In this document: positions 14,675 to 23,471 of the stretch, one piece after another | Position numbering within the stretch: position 1 is the first letter of the stretch | Layout of the letters: each line of letters starts with the position of its first letter | Origin: Actinomycetes bacterium | GTDB taxonomy: Bacteria > Actinomycetota > Thermoleophilia > BMS3ABIN01 | Direction: 5' to 3' | NCBI GenBank assembly: GCA_024275795.1 | Contig: JAJRYJ010000054.1 | Span: 1 to 33,920, forward strand | DNA length: 33,920 nucleotides | The notes under the pieces: model-generated | Databases searched by the model: none | Told to the model about the DNA's origin: nothing | What the model saw: only the letters and a program-made list of their open reading frames with translations | Position numbers and translations under genes: made by a program

Positions 14675-15916
14675 ATGACTGAATCGATCTTTATGGACAA
14701 TGCGGCGACCACGCGCACGGACCCGGAGGTGATCGCCGCGATGCAACCTTATGGCAACGAGAAGTTCGGCAGTCCGGCGACGCTTTATGCGCTTGGCTCC
14801 GAGGCCAAGTCGGCCATCGACGGCGCCCGCCAGAACCTGGCGGACCTGATCGGCGCCGACCCCAGGGAGATATTCTTCACCAGCGGCGCCACCGAGTCCA
14901 ACAACTGGGCTATCAAGGGCGTCGCCGACGCGCTCGAATCCCGCGGCAAACATATCATCACCAACGAGGCCGAACATCATTCCATCCTCATGCCCTGCCG
15001 TTATCTGGAGAAGAAGGGCTGGGAGGTCACCTACCTGCAGGTGGACGGGGACGGACTGGTGGATCCGGAGGCCGTGATCAAGGCCATGCGCGACGATACT
15101 GTGCTGGTCACCATGGTCCACGGCAATCACGAGATAGGCACTATCCAGCCCATCGCCGAGATAGGGGCGGCGGCAAGGGCGCGTAAGGTGCCGTTCCATG
15201 TAAACAGCGCCCAGGCCGTGGGCCATATACCGGTGGATGTGGATGAGCTGTCATGCGATCTGCTTACCGTCTCCGGCCACAAGTTCCACGGACCCAAGGG
15301 TGTCGGAGCCCTCTATGTCAGGCGGGGAGTGAGGATAACGCCCCTGCTCCTGGGGGGCGGTCAGGAACGCAAGCGGCGCGCCGGCACCCACAACGTGCCC
15401 GGCATCGTCGGCCTCGGCAAAGCCGCCGAGCTGGCCAGGAACAGGCTGGACAAGGAACCGGCGCGCCTGGCGGAGCTCCGTGATTACATCATCGACTCCA
15501 TCGAGAACAACATGGAGGACATCCGCCTCAACGGACACCGGACAAAGCGTTTGCCCAATAACGTCAACTTCTCATTCGACGGCATCGAGGGCGAATCGAT
15601 CATGCTCTCGCTCTCCTATCCCACGTCCAGGGACAAGAAACCGATCTATGTATCCACGGGCTCGGCCTGTGTCTCGGGAACGCTGGAGCCGTCCCACATC
15701 CTGCTCGCCCTGGGGGTGCCCGTCGAGCTCGCCCACGGCTCCGTCAGGGTAAGCCTCTCGCGTGAAAACACACGGGAGGATGCTGACAGCTTCCTTTCAG
15801 CCCTCTACGAGGTGGTGGAACGGCTGCGCAGCATGTCCCCCGTTTACAAGCGCGGTTCGAAGAAATGCGCTTCCGGCAGCGGCTCAGACGGCTGCGACTG
15901 CGAGGCGGCGACATAA
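14675..15916 (+). CDS. iscS: Cysteine desulfurase, IscS/NifS type, with altered PLP-pocket residues
   Basis: PLP enzyme moving sulfur from cysteine to an active-site Cys. 413 residues. The PLP-Lys segment SGHKFHGPKG (S200, H202, K203) and sulfur-relay Cys332 (STGSACVSGTLEPSH) are present. The alignment to E. coli IscS is ungapped from His104 (101 here) to Lys206 (203). Within it, two cofactor-contacting residues differ: Asn155 is His152 (HGNHEIG) and the pyridine-contacting Asp180 is Asn177 (FHVNSAQAVG). A short basic insertion precedes the active loop (YPTSRDKKP), and the C-terminus carries a Cys-rich tail (KKC...GCDC). It sits 3 bp after the Rrf2-TusA gene and 36 bp before iscU. Family is certain; full activity is not. 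Confidence 0.92.
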   Translation: MTESIFMDNAATTRTDPEVIAAMQPYGNEKFGSPATLYALGSEAKSAIDGARQNLADLIGADPREIFFTSGATESNNWAIKGVADALESRGKHIITNEAEHHSILMPCRYLEKKGWEVTYLQVDGDGLVDPEAVIKAMRDDTVLVTMVHGNHEIGTIQPIAEIGAAARARKVPFHVNSAQAVGHIPVDVDELSCDLLTVSGHKFHGPKGVGALYVRRGVRITPLLLGGGQERKRRAGTHNVPGIVGLGKAAELARNRLDKEPARLAELRDYIIDSIENNMEDIRLNGHRTKRLPNNVNFSFDGIEGESIMLSLSYPTSRDKKPIYVSTGSACVSGTLEPSHILLALGVPVELAHGSVRVSLSRENTREDADSFLSALYEVVERLRSMSPVYKRGSKKCASGSGSDGCDCEAAT

Positions 15917-15917
15917 T

Positions 15918-15931
15918 CCGGGATAACCCGG
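15918..15931 (+). other. Small hairpin between iscS and iscU
   Basis: CCGGG-ATAA-CCCGG, a 5-bp GC-rich stem with a tetraloop, lies just downstream of the iscS stop and before the iscU ribosome site. There is no T-run, so it is more likely an mRNA processing or stability element than a terminator. Confidence 0.4.
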
Positions 15932-15952
15932 CTACTATCCAGGGAGGAATTC

Positions 15953-16321
15953 ATGTATACGGAAAAGGTAATGGACCATTTTCAGAACCCGCGCAACATG
16001 GGGGAGGTGGAGGATGCCGACGGCGTCGGCGAGGTCGGCAACCCCCAGTGCGGCGATGTCATGCGCATCACCATCAAGGTGGACGATGAGGAACGCATAG
16101 AGGACGTCAAGTTCAAGACCCTGGGATGCGGCGCCGCCATCGCCACCAGCAGCATGGTCACGGAGATGGCCAAGGGAAAGACGCTTGACGAAGCCGAAGA
16201 GATCTCCAAGAAATCCGTGGCCGACGCCCTCGGCGGCCTGCCGCCCCAGAAGATGCATTGCTCCAACCTGGCGTCTGACGGCCTCAAGAAAGCCATCGAG
16301 GACTACCGCAGCAGGAGCTAA
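15953..16321 (+). CDS. iscU: Iron-sulfur cluster scaffold IscU/NifU-N type
   Basis: A 122-residue scaffold on which [2Fe-2S]/[4Fe-4S] clusters are assembled with sulfur from IscS. The three cluster cysteines are at 33 (NPQCGD, with Asp35), 59 (TLGCGAAIATSS) and 103 (KMHCSNLA). The chaperone-recognition segment reads LPPQK where HscA-dependent IscUs have LPPVK, in keeping with lineages lacking HscAB. A good GGGAGGA site lies 5 bases before the ATG. It is the last gene of the Rrf2-TusA/iscS/iscU unit. The 85 bp that follow show no clear terminator. Confidence 0.95.
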   Translation: MYTEKVMDHFQNPRNMGEVEDADGVGEVGNPQCGDVMRITIKVDDEERIEDVKFKTLGCGAAIATSSMVTEMAKGKTLDEAEEISKKSVADALGGLPPQKMHCSNLASDGLKKAIEDYRSRS

Positions 16322-16406
16322 AGCCTTTTCGTCATTGGCCGATGGCATAGTGGAGCCATTTATATGGCGCGCTGGACCATACTTTTAGGGGTCAAGGGCG
16401 GATTCT

Positions 16407-18839
16407 TTGGGCGCACTGTCAAAAGTAGGCTTACGCGGTAAGCTCTCCATAGTGATCATCCTTGTTCTTGTGGCGCTTTCGCTTGCGTTGAACTATTACA
16501 CGGGCAGCAATCTCGCGGACGCCATCAACCAGGAATACATCAACCGCGCCAAGTCCATGGCCAGCTTCTTCGAGGCCGAACTGGACATCCACTCCAACGG
16601 CGACGCGCCGTCCGTTTCCGAGCTGCAGACTGAGATCGACCAGATAATGGGGAAGAACGACGAACTGCAGAAGGTGTCCATCTACGCGCCGGTCGGCGAT
16701 CAGGTGAAGGTTATAGCCAGCAGCGTGCCCGAGTCGATCGGCACCATAGCCAGCGACAGCGACGCCGCCCCCGTGTTCACCGGCGATACGGAGTTCGTGG
16801 AAAAAGACAGTTCGTCGGAGGATGAAAGCCCGGAAGCGGCCGGGCATTCGGAAGGAATCACGGAAAACTCGGTCGAGATGCTGGCGCCGTTGCACGACGG
16901 CAACGGCAACGTCATCGGCTCCCTGGGAATCTACCTCGACGCCACCGAGCGCGATAACCTGATCCTGTCGCAGCAGATCAGGTTTGCGATCATCTCCAAC
17001 ATCGGATTGCTGGTTTTGCTGGGCATCCTGCTTTTTTCCCTGAACCGCCTGCTGGTGAAGCCGGTCAAGGCCCTGACCAGGTCCACCAGGAAGGTTGGGG
17101 ACGAGGGCTGGCATTCCCCGCCGGAGACAACACGCAACGACGAGATCGGTGACCTGGCGCGGGCCTTCGATGAAATGGCCATCTCGCTCGGAGGCCGTGA
17201 GGAAGAGGTGCGGCTGTTGCTGAGCGCCAGCGTGGCCGTCTCCTCGGAACTGCACGTGGACAGCATCCTGCAGATCCTCTGCGAGAAGATCGCCTCGTCC
17301 AAGAAGGTCACCTATTGCCGCATCTCGCTCTGGGACCGCGCCCGGGAGGCGCTGATCGTCAAGGCGGAATCAACCACACGCGACATGATCGACTGGAAAT
17401 GCGGCGTCGGCGAAAGCCTGCCGCTGGAGAATGCCGTCTATCATCGCGAGGTTATGGACAGCAAGACCCCGAAGGTGCTCAAGCAGAGCGAGGACGTAAT
17501 CAATGACGTCACCGAGGCCGAATGGGAGTGGGCGCTGACGCCGGACACCAAGTCAGCGCTGCTGCTGCCCCTGATCATCAAGGGCGAGCTCCTCGGCGTG
17601 GTCACCCTGGGGGAGATGCGCCACTGGAAGCGCAGCCCCTTCTCCTCGAAGAAGATCGAGTTCTACCAGATCCTGATGAGCCAGGCGGCGGTTGCCATCG
17701 AGAACGCCAAGCTCTACGAGAAGACCGAATGGCAGGTGAGGGAACTGTCGATCATGCACCGGATCAGCCAGGCATTCACATCGACCCTTGATTACCAGGA
17801 GGTCGTCAGCATCGTCGCCAAGCGCGTCGGCAGCTTCGTCGGCGCCCAGTACGCCTCGGTGCTGCTGCCCGATGAGCGGGGACAGTACCTGAACATCGTC
17901 GCCAGCTACAACCTCTCGGCCGAATACGTCTGGACCATCAACAAGAAGTCACGCATCCCCATTGGCAGCGGCCCTCTGGGTCGCGCTTACAGCGAGCAGA
18001 CCGCTTTCGCCATCGCTGATGTCACCACTGACGATGAATACCAGGCCTGGCGCAATGTCGCCTCGGTCCAGGGTTATGCCTCGCTGATAGCCCTGCCGTT
18101 GACAGCCAAGGACCAGGGCATCGGCGTCATCTGTATCTATTTCAGTGAACCCAGGGAGCTGAAGAAGAACGAGACGGACCTGCTGATCACCGCGGCCAAC
18201 GAGGCGGCCATCGCCATTGAGAACGCCCAGATCTATGAGAACCTGCAGGACGCCTTCGTAGGCACCATCAAGTCGCTGGCGGAAACCATCGACGCCAAGG
18301 ACGCCTACACGCGGGGCCACTCCGAGAAGGTATCGCTATACGCAGAGGCCACGGCCCGCGGCCTCGGACTGGATGGCGATGAACTGCAGACCATCAGGTA
18401 TGCGGGCTACCTGCACGACGTAGGCAAGATCGGTATTCCCGACGCCATCCTCACCAAACCGGGCAAGCTGACCGTGGAGGAGTTCAGCGTCATCAAGAAG
18501 CATCCTGTGCTCAGCGACCGCATCCTCAAGCCCGTGGACTTTCCTTTCCCGGTGCAACCGATCGTGCGCCATCACCACGAACGCTACGACGGCAAGGGCT
18601 ATCCGGACAACCTGAGCGCCATGGAGATACCCCTGGGAGCGCGCATACTGGCCGTAGCCGACTCATACGAGGCGATGACTTCAGACCGGCCATACAGGAA
18701 GGCGTTGTCCGTGGAGAAGGCGCTGGGTGAGCTGGAACGAAACCGCGGTACCCAGTTCGACCCCAGGGTTGTCGATGAGTTCGTGAAAATTGTCGGCGCC
18801 GAGAAACCGGCGCGCAACCAGTTGCGCAAGGGTGCATAG
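16407..18839 (+). CDS. Membrane sensor with HAMP, two GAF domains and an HD-GYP phosphodiesterase
   Basis: An 810-residue signalling protein predicted to hydrolyse cyclic di-GMP. Order: TM1 (about 13-30), an extracellular sensor region rich in acidic residues (about 31-190), TM2 (about 193-212), HAMP (to about 268), GAF1 (about 275-435), GAF2 (about 450-605) and HD-GYP (about 615-790). The HD-GYP core is intact: TRGHSEKV, YLHDVGKIGI near residue 669, KKHPVLSDRIL and HHHERYDGKGYPDN near 730. TTG start with GGCGGA a few bases upstream. It is followed at once by a GGDEF cyclase and a DUF4388 protein, so opposing c-di-GMP enzymes are encoded side by side. Ligands of the GAFs are unknown. Confidence 0.92.
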   Translation: MGALSKVGLRGKLSIVIILVLVALSLALNYYTGSNLADAINQEYINRAKSMASFFEAELDIHSNGDAPSVSELQTEIDQIMGKNDELQKVSIYAPVGDQVKVIASSVPESIGTIASDSDAAPVFTGDTEFVEKDSSSEDESPEAAGHSEGITENSVEMLAPLHDGNGNVIGSLGIYLDATERDNLILSQQIRFAIISNIGLLVLLGILLFSLNRLLVKPVKALTRSTRKVGDEGWHSPPETTRNDEIGDLARAFDEMAISLGGREEEVRLLLSASVAVSSELHVDSILQILCEKIASSKKVTYCRISLWDRAREALIVKAESTTRDMIDWKCGVGESLPLENAVYHREVMDSKTPKVLKQSEDVINDVTEAEWEWALTPDTKSALLLPLIIKGELLGVVTLGEMRHWKRSPFSSKKIEFYQILMSQAAVAIENAKLYEKTEWQVRELSIMHRISQAFTSTLDYQEVVSIVAKRVGSFVGAQYASVLLPDERGQYLNIVASYNLSAEYVWTINKKSRIPIGSGPLGRAYSEQTAFAIADVTTDDEYQAWRNVASVQGYASLIALPLTAKDQGIGVICIYFSEPRELKKNETDLLITAANEAAIAIENAQIYENLQDAFVGTIKSLAETIDAKDAYTRGHSEKVSLYAEATARGLGLDGDELQTIRYAGYLHDVGKIGIPDAILTKPGKLTVEEFSVIKKHPVLSDRILKPVDFPFPVQPIVRHHHERYDGKGYPDNLSAMEIPLGARILAVADSYEAMTSDRPYRKALSVEKALGELERNRGTQFDPRVVDEFVKIVGAEKPARNQLRKGA

Positions 18840-18908
18840 CAGGAATTTTTCTTCTGATAAAGAATGGGATTTTTCAGGGCAAGAAGATAATCAAAACGGG
18901 GGAGCAAA

Positions 18909-19823
18909 GTGGATATTTTCAGCAATCTCTTCTATGCCAGCGCTGATTCGACGTCTGCCGGTGGGGCGATAGGCGAAGAGCCGATCGAGGCCTTTATCGA
19001 GTTCTTCAATCTCTTCGTGGCGCTGATCGCACTCTATTTCGCAATCCGCATCCTGCCGTCGATCTCACATGATGTCAGGAAGCGCTCCTGGCTGTTCCTC
19101 AGCCTCGCCGCCATCACCTTCGGTATCGCCGAGGTCATCGGTGTACTTAAAGCACTGGGCATCATCAAGATCGAAGCTATATACGAACTCACGCAGGGCG
19201 TGTTCGTTGTCCTGTTCGCCATGGGCTTCTATTACCTGTACACAACCGAGCACAGGGAGACGCTGAAGCTAAAGCGCCAGTCCACCACTGACGACCTGAC
19301 CTCACTATATACGCACGGCTTCTTCCAGACCTACCTGGTCAACAAGGTGAGCAACCTCAAGACCGACGGCACCAATCTGACCATACTCTTCCTCGATATC
19401 GATGATTTCAAGCAGTACAACGATAAATACGGCCACCAGGAGGGAGACTATGTGCTGCAGAAGGTGGCCCAGACCATCACCCAGGAGGCGCGCGGCGAGG
19501 ATATCGCCTCCCGTTACGGCGGAGAGGAATTTACCCTGATACTGGGTTGCGACTTCGAGGTGGCCAACAGGGTCGCCGAGAGGCTTCGGGCCAGCATCGA
19601 GGAACGCTGCTCTACATTCTCTGACCCCAACATCAAGCGGAATGTCACCGTTTCCGTCGGCCTCGCCACCTTCGGCCGCGATGCGGACGCAGGTGACAGG
19701 CTCGTCCGTATCGCCGACGCCCGCATGTACAAGGCAAAGCAGCTGGGCAAGAACCAGGTTTATACGGGTGACGTGGACCTGAATGATGAAACCGGCCTGC
19801 ATGAGCCGGGCTCCGACCTGTAG
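18909..19823 (+). CDS. Membrane-bound GGDEF diguanylate cyclase
   Basis: A 304-residue protein predicted to make cyclic di-GMP from two GTP. The N-terminal 125 residues hold about three membrane segments (FFNLFVALIALYFAI, WLFLSLAAITFGIAEVIGV, GVFVVLFAMGFYYLY). The GGDEF domain follows, with STTDDLTSLYTHGFF, DIDDFKQYNDKYGHQEGD and an intact GGEEF active site at 204-208. An RxxD product-inhibition site (R195, D198) sits five residues upstream. GTG start with GGGGGAG upstream. Directly after the HD-GYP gene, so the pair likely forms a local synthesis/degradation module that may feed the c-di-GMP riboswitch at 29076-29150. Confidence 0.93.
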   Translation: MDIFSNLFYASADSTSAGGAIGEEPIEAFIEFFNLFVALIALYFAIRILPSISHDVRKRSWLFLSLAAITFGIAEVIGVLKALGIIKIEAIYELTQGVFVVLFAMGFYYLYTTEHRETLKLKRQSTTDDLTSLYTHGFFQTYLVNKVSNLKTDGTNLTILFLDIDDFKQYNDKYGHQEGDYVLQKVAQTITQEARGEDIASRYGGEEFTLILGCDFEVANRVAERLRASIEERCSTFSDPNIKRNVTVSVGLATFGRDADAGDRLVRIADARMYKAKQLGKNQVYTGDVDLNDETGLHEPGSDL

Positions 19824-19920
19824 TAAAAACCTCACAGCGTTACCGTTTCATCAAGACTGGAATCGGCCCTGCCGATATATCTAGTGAAGCGGTGATTTAC
19901 TCCATGCACAAGAAAGCGCC

Positions 19921-20637
19921 ATGATTCTCTGGGGCCAGATCAGCCAGTTCTCCGTGTTCATGATCCTCCAGCTGCTGGCAAGCTACAATAAATCCGGACA
20001 GCTGCAGCTCGAGGACAACGAAGAGCGTGCGGTCATCTACCTCGACGAAGGCTTCGTCGAGGCCGTATCCGTACCCCGCTCGGACCACATGCTGGGCGCC
20101 AGGCTCGTCAACGCCGGCCACCTGACCCAGGCGGAACTGCGCAAGATAATACTTGCGTCCCACTTCCGGGAGAACCGGGAGTTCCTGGGCATAACCCTGA
20201 TGAAAAGCGGCAAGGTCGATAAGGGTATCATCGTAGACGTGATCAACGAACAGGCTTACGAGAACACACTGGAGCTTTCCAACTGGGTTGAGGGCACCTT
20301 CCAGTTCGTCACTCCCCGGGAGCCGGTTATCTTTCCGCTTTCCCCTCATATCAACGTCCAGCATCTGCTGCTGGAGACCAGCCGCAGGCTGGACGAGGGC
20401 GACCGGCCCAGCCGCAACAAGCCGGTTCTGCCGGGCGAGGAACTGTGTGCTTACTGCAATTCCGGCTGTGACGCCGACGAAAAGAAGAAATACCTGCGTG
20501 ACGGCATCTGCCTCTGGCGCAACATGCCGGTCACCGTCAGGGAAACCATCTATTCCCCCAAACCACCGGGGCACGAAGACAGGAACAGGCAATATATGGA
20601 CGAGGAGGATGATGTCAGGGACCTGCCCTTCCTCTAG
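19921..20637 (+). CDS. DUF4388 (PatA-like) protein with a C-terminal cysteine cluster
   Basis: 238 residues. The first 155 match the DUF4388 pattern found in PatA-like and many bacterial signalling proteins: GQISQFSVFMILQLLA, GQLQLEDNEERAVIYLDEGFVEAV, then GxxFxF-type WVEGTFQFVTP. The function of the domain is not established. The C-terminal part carries C176, C179, C183 and C197 (CAYCNSGCD...GICLW), spaced like a metal or Fe-S site and not typical of the family as I know it, then an acidic tail. It follows the GGDEF gene by about 97 bp, suggesting a role in the same signalling module. The ribosome site is weak. Confidence 0.75.
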   Translation: MILWGQISQFSVFMILQLLASYNKSGQLQLEDNEERAVIYLDEGFVEAVSVPRSDHMLGARLVNAGHLTQAELRKIILASHFRENREFLGITLMKSGKVDKGIIVDVINEQAYENTLELSNWVEGTFQFVTPREPVIFPLSPHINVQHLLLETSRRLDEGDRPSRNKPVLPGEELCAYCNSGCDADEKKKYLRDGICLWRNMPVTVRETIYSPKPPGHEDRNRQYMDEEDDVRDLPFL

Positions 20638-20668
20638 GCTTCCGCAGACAACCCCTCTGAAGAACGTT

Positions 20669-20684
20669 GCCGCCTGCGGGCGGC
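20669..20684 (+). terminator. Possible terminator after the DUF4388 gene
   Basis: GCCGCC-TGCG-GGCGGC hairpin followed by CTTTCC, 32 bp after the stop. The T-run is short, so termination may be partial. Confidence 0.45.
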
Positions 20685-20691
20685 CTTTCCA

Positions 20692-20721
20692 TTGGCAAGG
20701 CGACCGGCGTTAGGTTAGACT
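20692..20721 (+). promoter_or_regulatory. Possible promoter of the potassium-channel gene
   Basis: TTGGCA (20692-20697), an 18-bp spacer and TAGACT (20716-20721), about 30 bp before the ATG. Moderate match; placed just after a terminator-like hairpin. Confidence 0.4.
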
Positions 20722-20751
20722 TTGTCTGTTTTAACGTAGCCATGGGGCTCG

Positions 20752-21771
20752 ATGAAATTTCGCAGGATTTCTCCCACCAGAATACTGGTGCTTGCCGCCA
20801 TCCTCTTCGGGATAGCGGTGGTAGGCACCGTCGGCTTCGTCCTGCTGGAGAAGCAGGACCCCATGGCTGCATTCCTGACGACGGTGAACCTGTTGTCGAC
20901 GGTGGGCATGGGGGAGATGCCTCGGTCCACGAGCGCTCAGCTTTTGTCGGTGTTCCTGATCGCTACCGGTGTCGGCACCCTGTTCTATGCCTTCACTACG
21001 TTGATGGATTTCCTGATAGGCGGCTATCTTGCCGAGATCATGGGGGAACGCAGCATGAAAAAGAAAATCGCAGACCTTGAAAACCACTATCTGCTCTGTG
21101 GATTCGGGCGTGTCGGAGAGCAGGTGGCCAAGGAGTTCACTCGCTCCGGAAAGCAGTTCGTGGTTGTGGACACGAACCCGGAGAGCATCGCTCACTGCCG
21201 CGAACGCGGCTATCTTTATGTCGAAGGGGATGCGGCTGTCGACGAGACGCTGAAACTGGCTGGTCTGTCACGCGCCCAGGGGCTGATCGCCTGTGTCGAT
21301 TCCGATGCCGACAACGTCTTCGTCACGCTTACCGCCCGTGTCCTGGCTCCGGACATCCAGATAGTCGCCAGGGCAAACTCCGAGGAGTCACGCAACAAGC
21401 TTGAGCGCGCCGGAGCCGACAAGGTGGTATCACCCTATGCTATCGGTGGCAGGGAGATGGCAAACCTGATCATGAAGCCGATGGTCAGCGATTACCTGGA
21501 GTTTGTCACCGGCGGCGGCGAGCTCGAGATCAGAATCGAGCAGTTCCTGCTGAAGGCAGACTCGCCCGTGCTGAACAAGAGCATCGAGGACCTGCAGATA
21601 CGGCAACAGACCGGTACGTCGGTACTAGCCATCCGCAAGCCCGGTGGACGCTTCGACACCAATCCCAGTCCCGATACTCTCCTGGAGGAGAACGACGTGC
21701 TGATCACCGCCGGCACACCCGAAGAGATAACCGTGCTCGAGGAATTGATTACCAACGGGCCCGCCGGCTGA
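20752..21771 (+). CDS. MthK-like potassium channel with RCK (TrkA-N/TrkA-C) domains and atypical filter
   Basis: 339 residues: two membrane helices (about 10-32 and 62-92) flanking a pore loop, then a cytoplasmic Rossmann RCK domain (CGFGRVGEQVAKEF, DTNPESI, EGDAAVDETL) and a TrkA-C domain (about 255-335). This is the plan of MthK/Kch ligand-gated K+ channels. The selectivity filter reads TVGMGE at residues 50-55 instead of TVGYGD, so selectivity or conduction may differ. The Rossmann fold likely binds a nucleotide, NAD(H) or Ca2+. argS begins 3 to 6 bp after its stop. Function as a K+ channel is inferred from architecture. Confidence 0.88.
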   Translation: MKFRRISPTRILVLAAILFGIAVVGTVGFVLLEKQDPMAAFLTTVNLLSTVGMGEMPRSTSAQLLSVFLIATGVGTLFYAFTTLMDFLIGGYLAEIMGERSMKKKIADLENHYLLCGFGRVGEQVAKEFTRSGKQFVVVDTNPESIAHCRERGYLYVEGDAAVDETLKLAGLSRAQGLIACVDSDADNVFVTLTARVLAPDIQIVARANSEESRNKLERAGADKVVSPYAIGGREMANLIMKPMVSDYLEFVTGGGELEIRIEQFLLKADSPVLNKSIEDLQIRQQTGTSVLAIRKPGGRFDTNPSPDTLLEENDVLITAGTPEEITVLEELITNGPAG

Positions 21772-21773
21772 CC

Positions 21774-23465
21774 GTGATGAAGCCTGAGCTAGACCTGTTC
21801 GCGTCGCTGAAGTCCCTCGTATCGAAGATAATAACCCCTGAACTGAACGCCTGGGGGGTTGGTGATATGTCCGGCGAAATCTCCCTTGAGCGCCCAGCCA
21901 TGGCGGAGCACGGAGACCTGTCGCTGAATATCGCCATGGCCGCCGCATCGCGTGCGGGCAAGCCGCCGCGTCAGCTTGCGGAAGAACTGTTGCATGCGCT
22001 TGAGACGGATGACCGCTTCGGTGACCTCTGCAGCGATGTCAGCATCGCCGGTCCCGGTTTCATAAACATATTCATCGCGGACAAGGCGCTTGCCGAAGCA
22101 GTCACCGGTTCGCTTGCGCGTGGCGATGACTTCGGGCGCGGCATCCCTGCCGGAAAACGCCGCATCCTGCTGGAATACGTCAGCGCCAACCCCACCGGCC
22201 CTTTGCACGCAGGCCACGCGCGCTACGCGGCGTATGGTGATTCCCTGCACCGCATTATCAGCTTTGCGGGCGATAGCGTGAAGACCGAGTTTTACATCAA
22301 TGACTACGGCAGCCAGATGGAACTGTTCGGCCGCTCCCTTGCCGCCCGCTATGCCCAGGCCCTTGGAGCTGATGCAGAACTTCCCGAAGACGCTTACAAA
22401 GGGGAATACCTTGTGGCAATCGCCGAAAGGATAGCTGCGGATGACGGCGACAGATGGCTGTCGACGGTGCTGCCGGAACCAGGAGAAGAGGCGGTCGGGC
22501 ATTTCAGCACCACCGGCTCCCGGTTGATACTGGAGGATATACGGGTAAACCTCGAGCGTTTCCGGGTATCTTTTGACAGCTGGTTCTCCGAGGCTTCACT
22601 GTACGAAAACGACCATCTTGGCGACGTGATCCGCCGTCTTGAGGCGAGCGGCGATGTCTATCATAAGGACGGCGCCATCTGGCTGAGGACAACGAGGCAA
22701 GGAGACGACAAAGACCGCGTGCTGGTCAGGAAGAGCGGCGAACCCACCTATTTTGCTTCCGACATCGTCTATCACCAGGAGAAGCTCTCGCGGGGCTTCG
22801 ATCACCTGATAAATATCTGGGGCGCTGACCATCACGGTTATGTGCAGAGGATGAAAGCCGCATTCTCCGCGCTTGCCGAGGATCCCGGGAAACTCGAGAT
22901 CATCATCGGGCAGCTCGTCAACGTGCTCGAGATGGGTGAGAAGCAGCAGATGTCGAAGCGTGCGGGCAAGATGGTGACACTCGAGGAACTGCTGGACAGT
23001 ATCGGCGTCGACGCCGCACGCTTCTTCCTGGTGGACCGCAGTCACGACAGCACCCTTGACCTGGATCTGGAGAAAGCGAAACTGAAGTCAGAGGAGAACC
23101 CCGTGTACTACGTGCAGTACGCCCACGCGCGCATCTGCAGCATCCTGCGGAAAGCGGCGGAAGACCGGGTGGACAGCAGTCCCTGTAAAACAACGGTGCT
23201 ACAGCCGCAGGAACGGAACCTTGTGCTGAAACTACTGGAGTTTCCCGGGATAATCCAGACGGCTGCCGCCACAAGGGGTCCGCACAGGCTTACCGCTTAC
23301 ATGCGCGAGCTTGCCGCCGTCTTCCATGTTTTTTACCACAAATGCCCGGTGCTCAGGGCTGAACCGGATCAGGTTTCGTTCCGCATGGATCTCTGCAGAC
23401 TGACAGGCAACACCATACGCATCGCTCTCGGGCTTGTAGGCGTCTCCGCCCCCGAAAGCATGTAG
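21774..23465 (+). CDS. argS: Arginyl-tRNA synthetase
   Basis: Class I synthetase charging tRNA-Arg. About 563 residues, normal for the family. It has an N-terminal Add-1 domain, the HIGH motif as SANPTGPLHAGHAR (about 137-150), DYGSQME, YFASDIVYHQEKL, the KMSKS-like MSKRAGKMV and a C-terminal DALR anticodon-binding domain (YYVQYAHARI to the end). Adjacent GTG (21774) and ATG (21777) could both start it; no strong ribosome site is present, consistent with coupling to the channel gene just upstream. The MFS gene follows after 6 bp. Confidence 0.96.
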   Translation: MMKPELDLFASLKSLVSKIITPELNAWGVGDMSGEISLERPAMAEHGDLSLNIAMAAASRAGKPPRQLAEELLHALETDDRFGDLCSDVSIAGPGFINIFIADKALAEAVTGSLARGDDFGRGIPAGKRRILLEYVSANPTGPLHAGHARYAAYGDSLHRIISFAGDSVKTEFYINDYGSQMELFGRSLAARYAQALGADAELPEDAYKGEYLVAIAERIAADDGDRWLSTVLPEPGEEAVGHFSTTGSRLILEDIRVNLERFRVSFDSWFSEASLYENDHLGDVIRRLEASGDVYHKDGAIWLRTTRQGDDKDRVLVRKSGEPTYFASDIVYHQEKLSRGFDHLINIWGADHHGYVQRMKAAFSALAEDPGKLEIIIGQLVNVLEMGEKQQMSKRAGKMVTLEELLDSIGVDAARFFLVDRSHDSTLDLDLEKAKLKSEENPVYYVQYAHARICSILRKAAEDRVDSSPCKTTVLQPQERNLVLKLLEFPGIIQTAAATRGPHRLTAYMRELAAVFHVFYHKCPVLRAEPDQVSFRMDLCRLTGNTIRIALGLVGVSAPESM

Positions 23466-23471
23466 CTTTTC

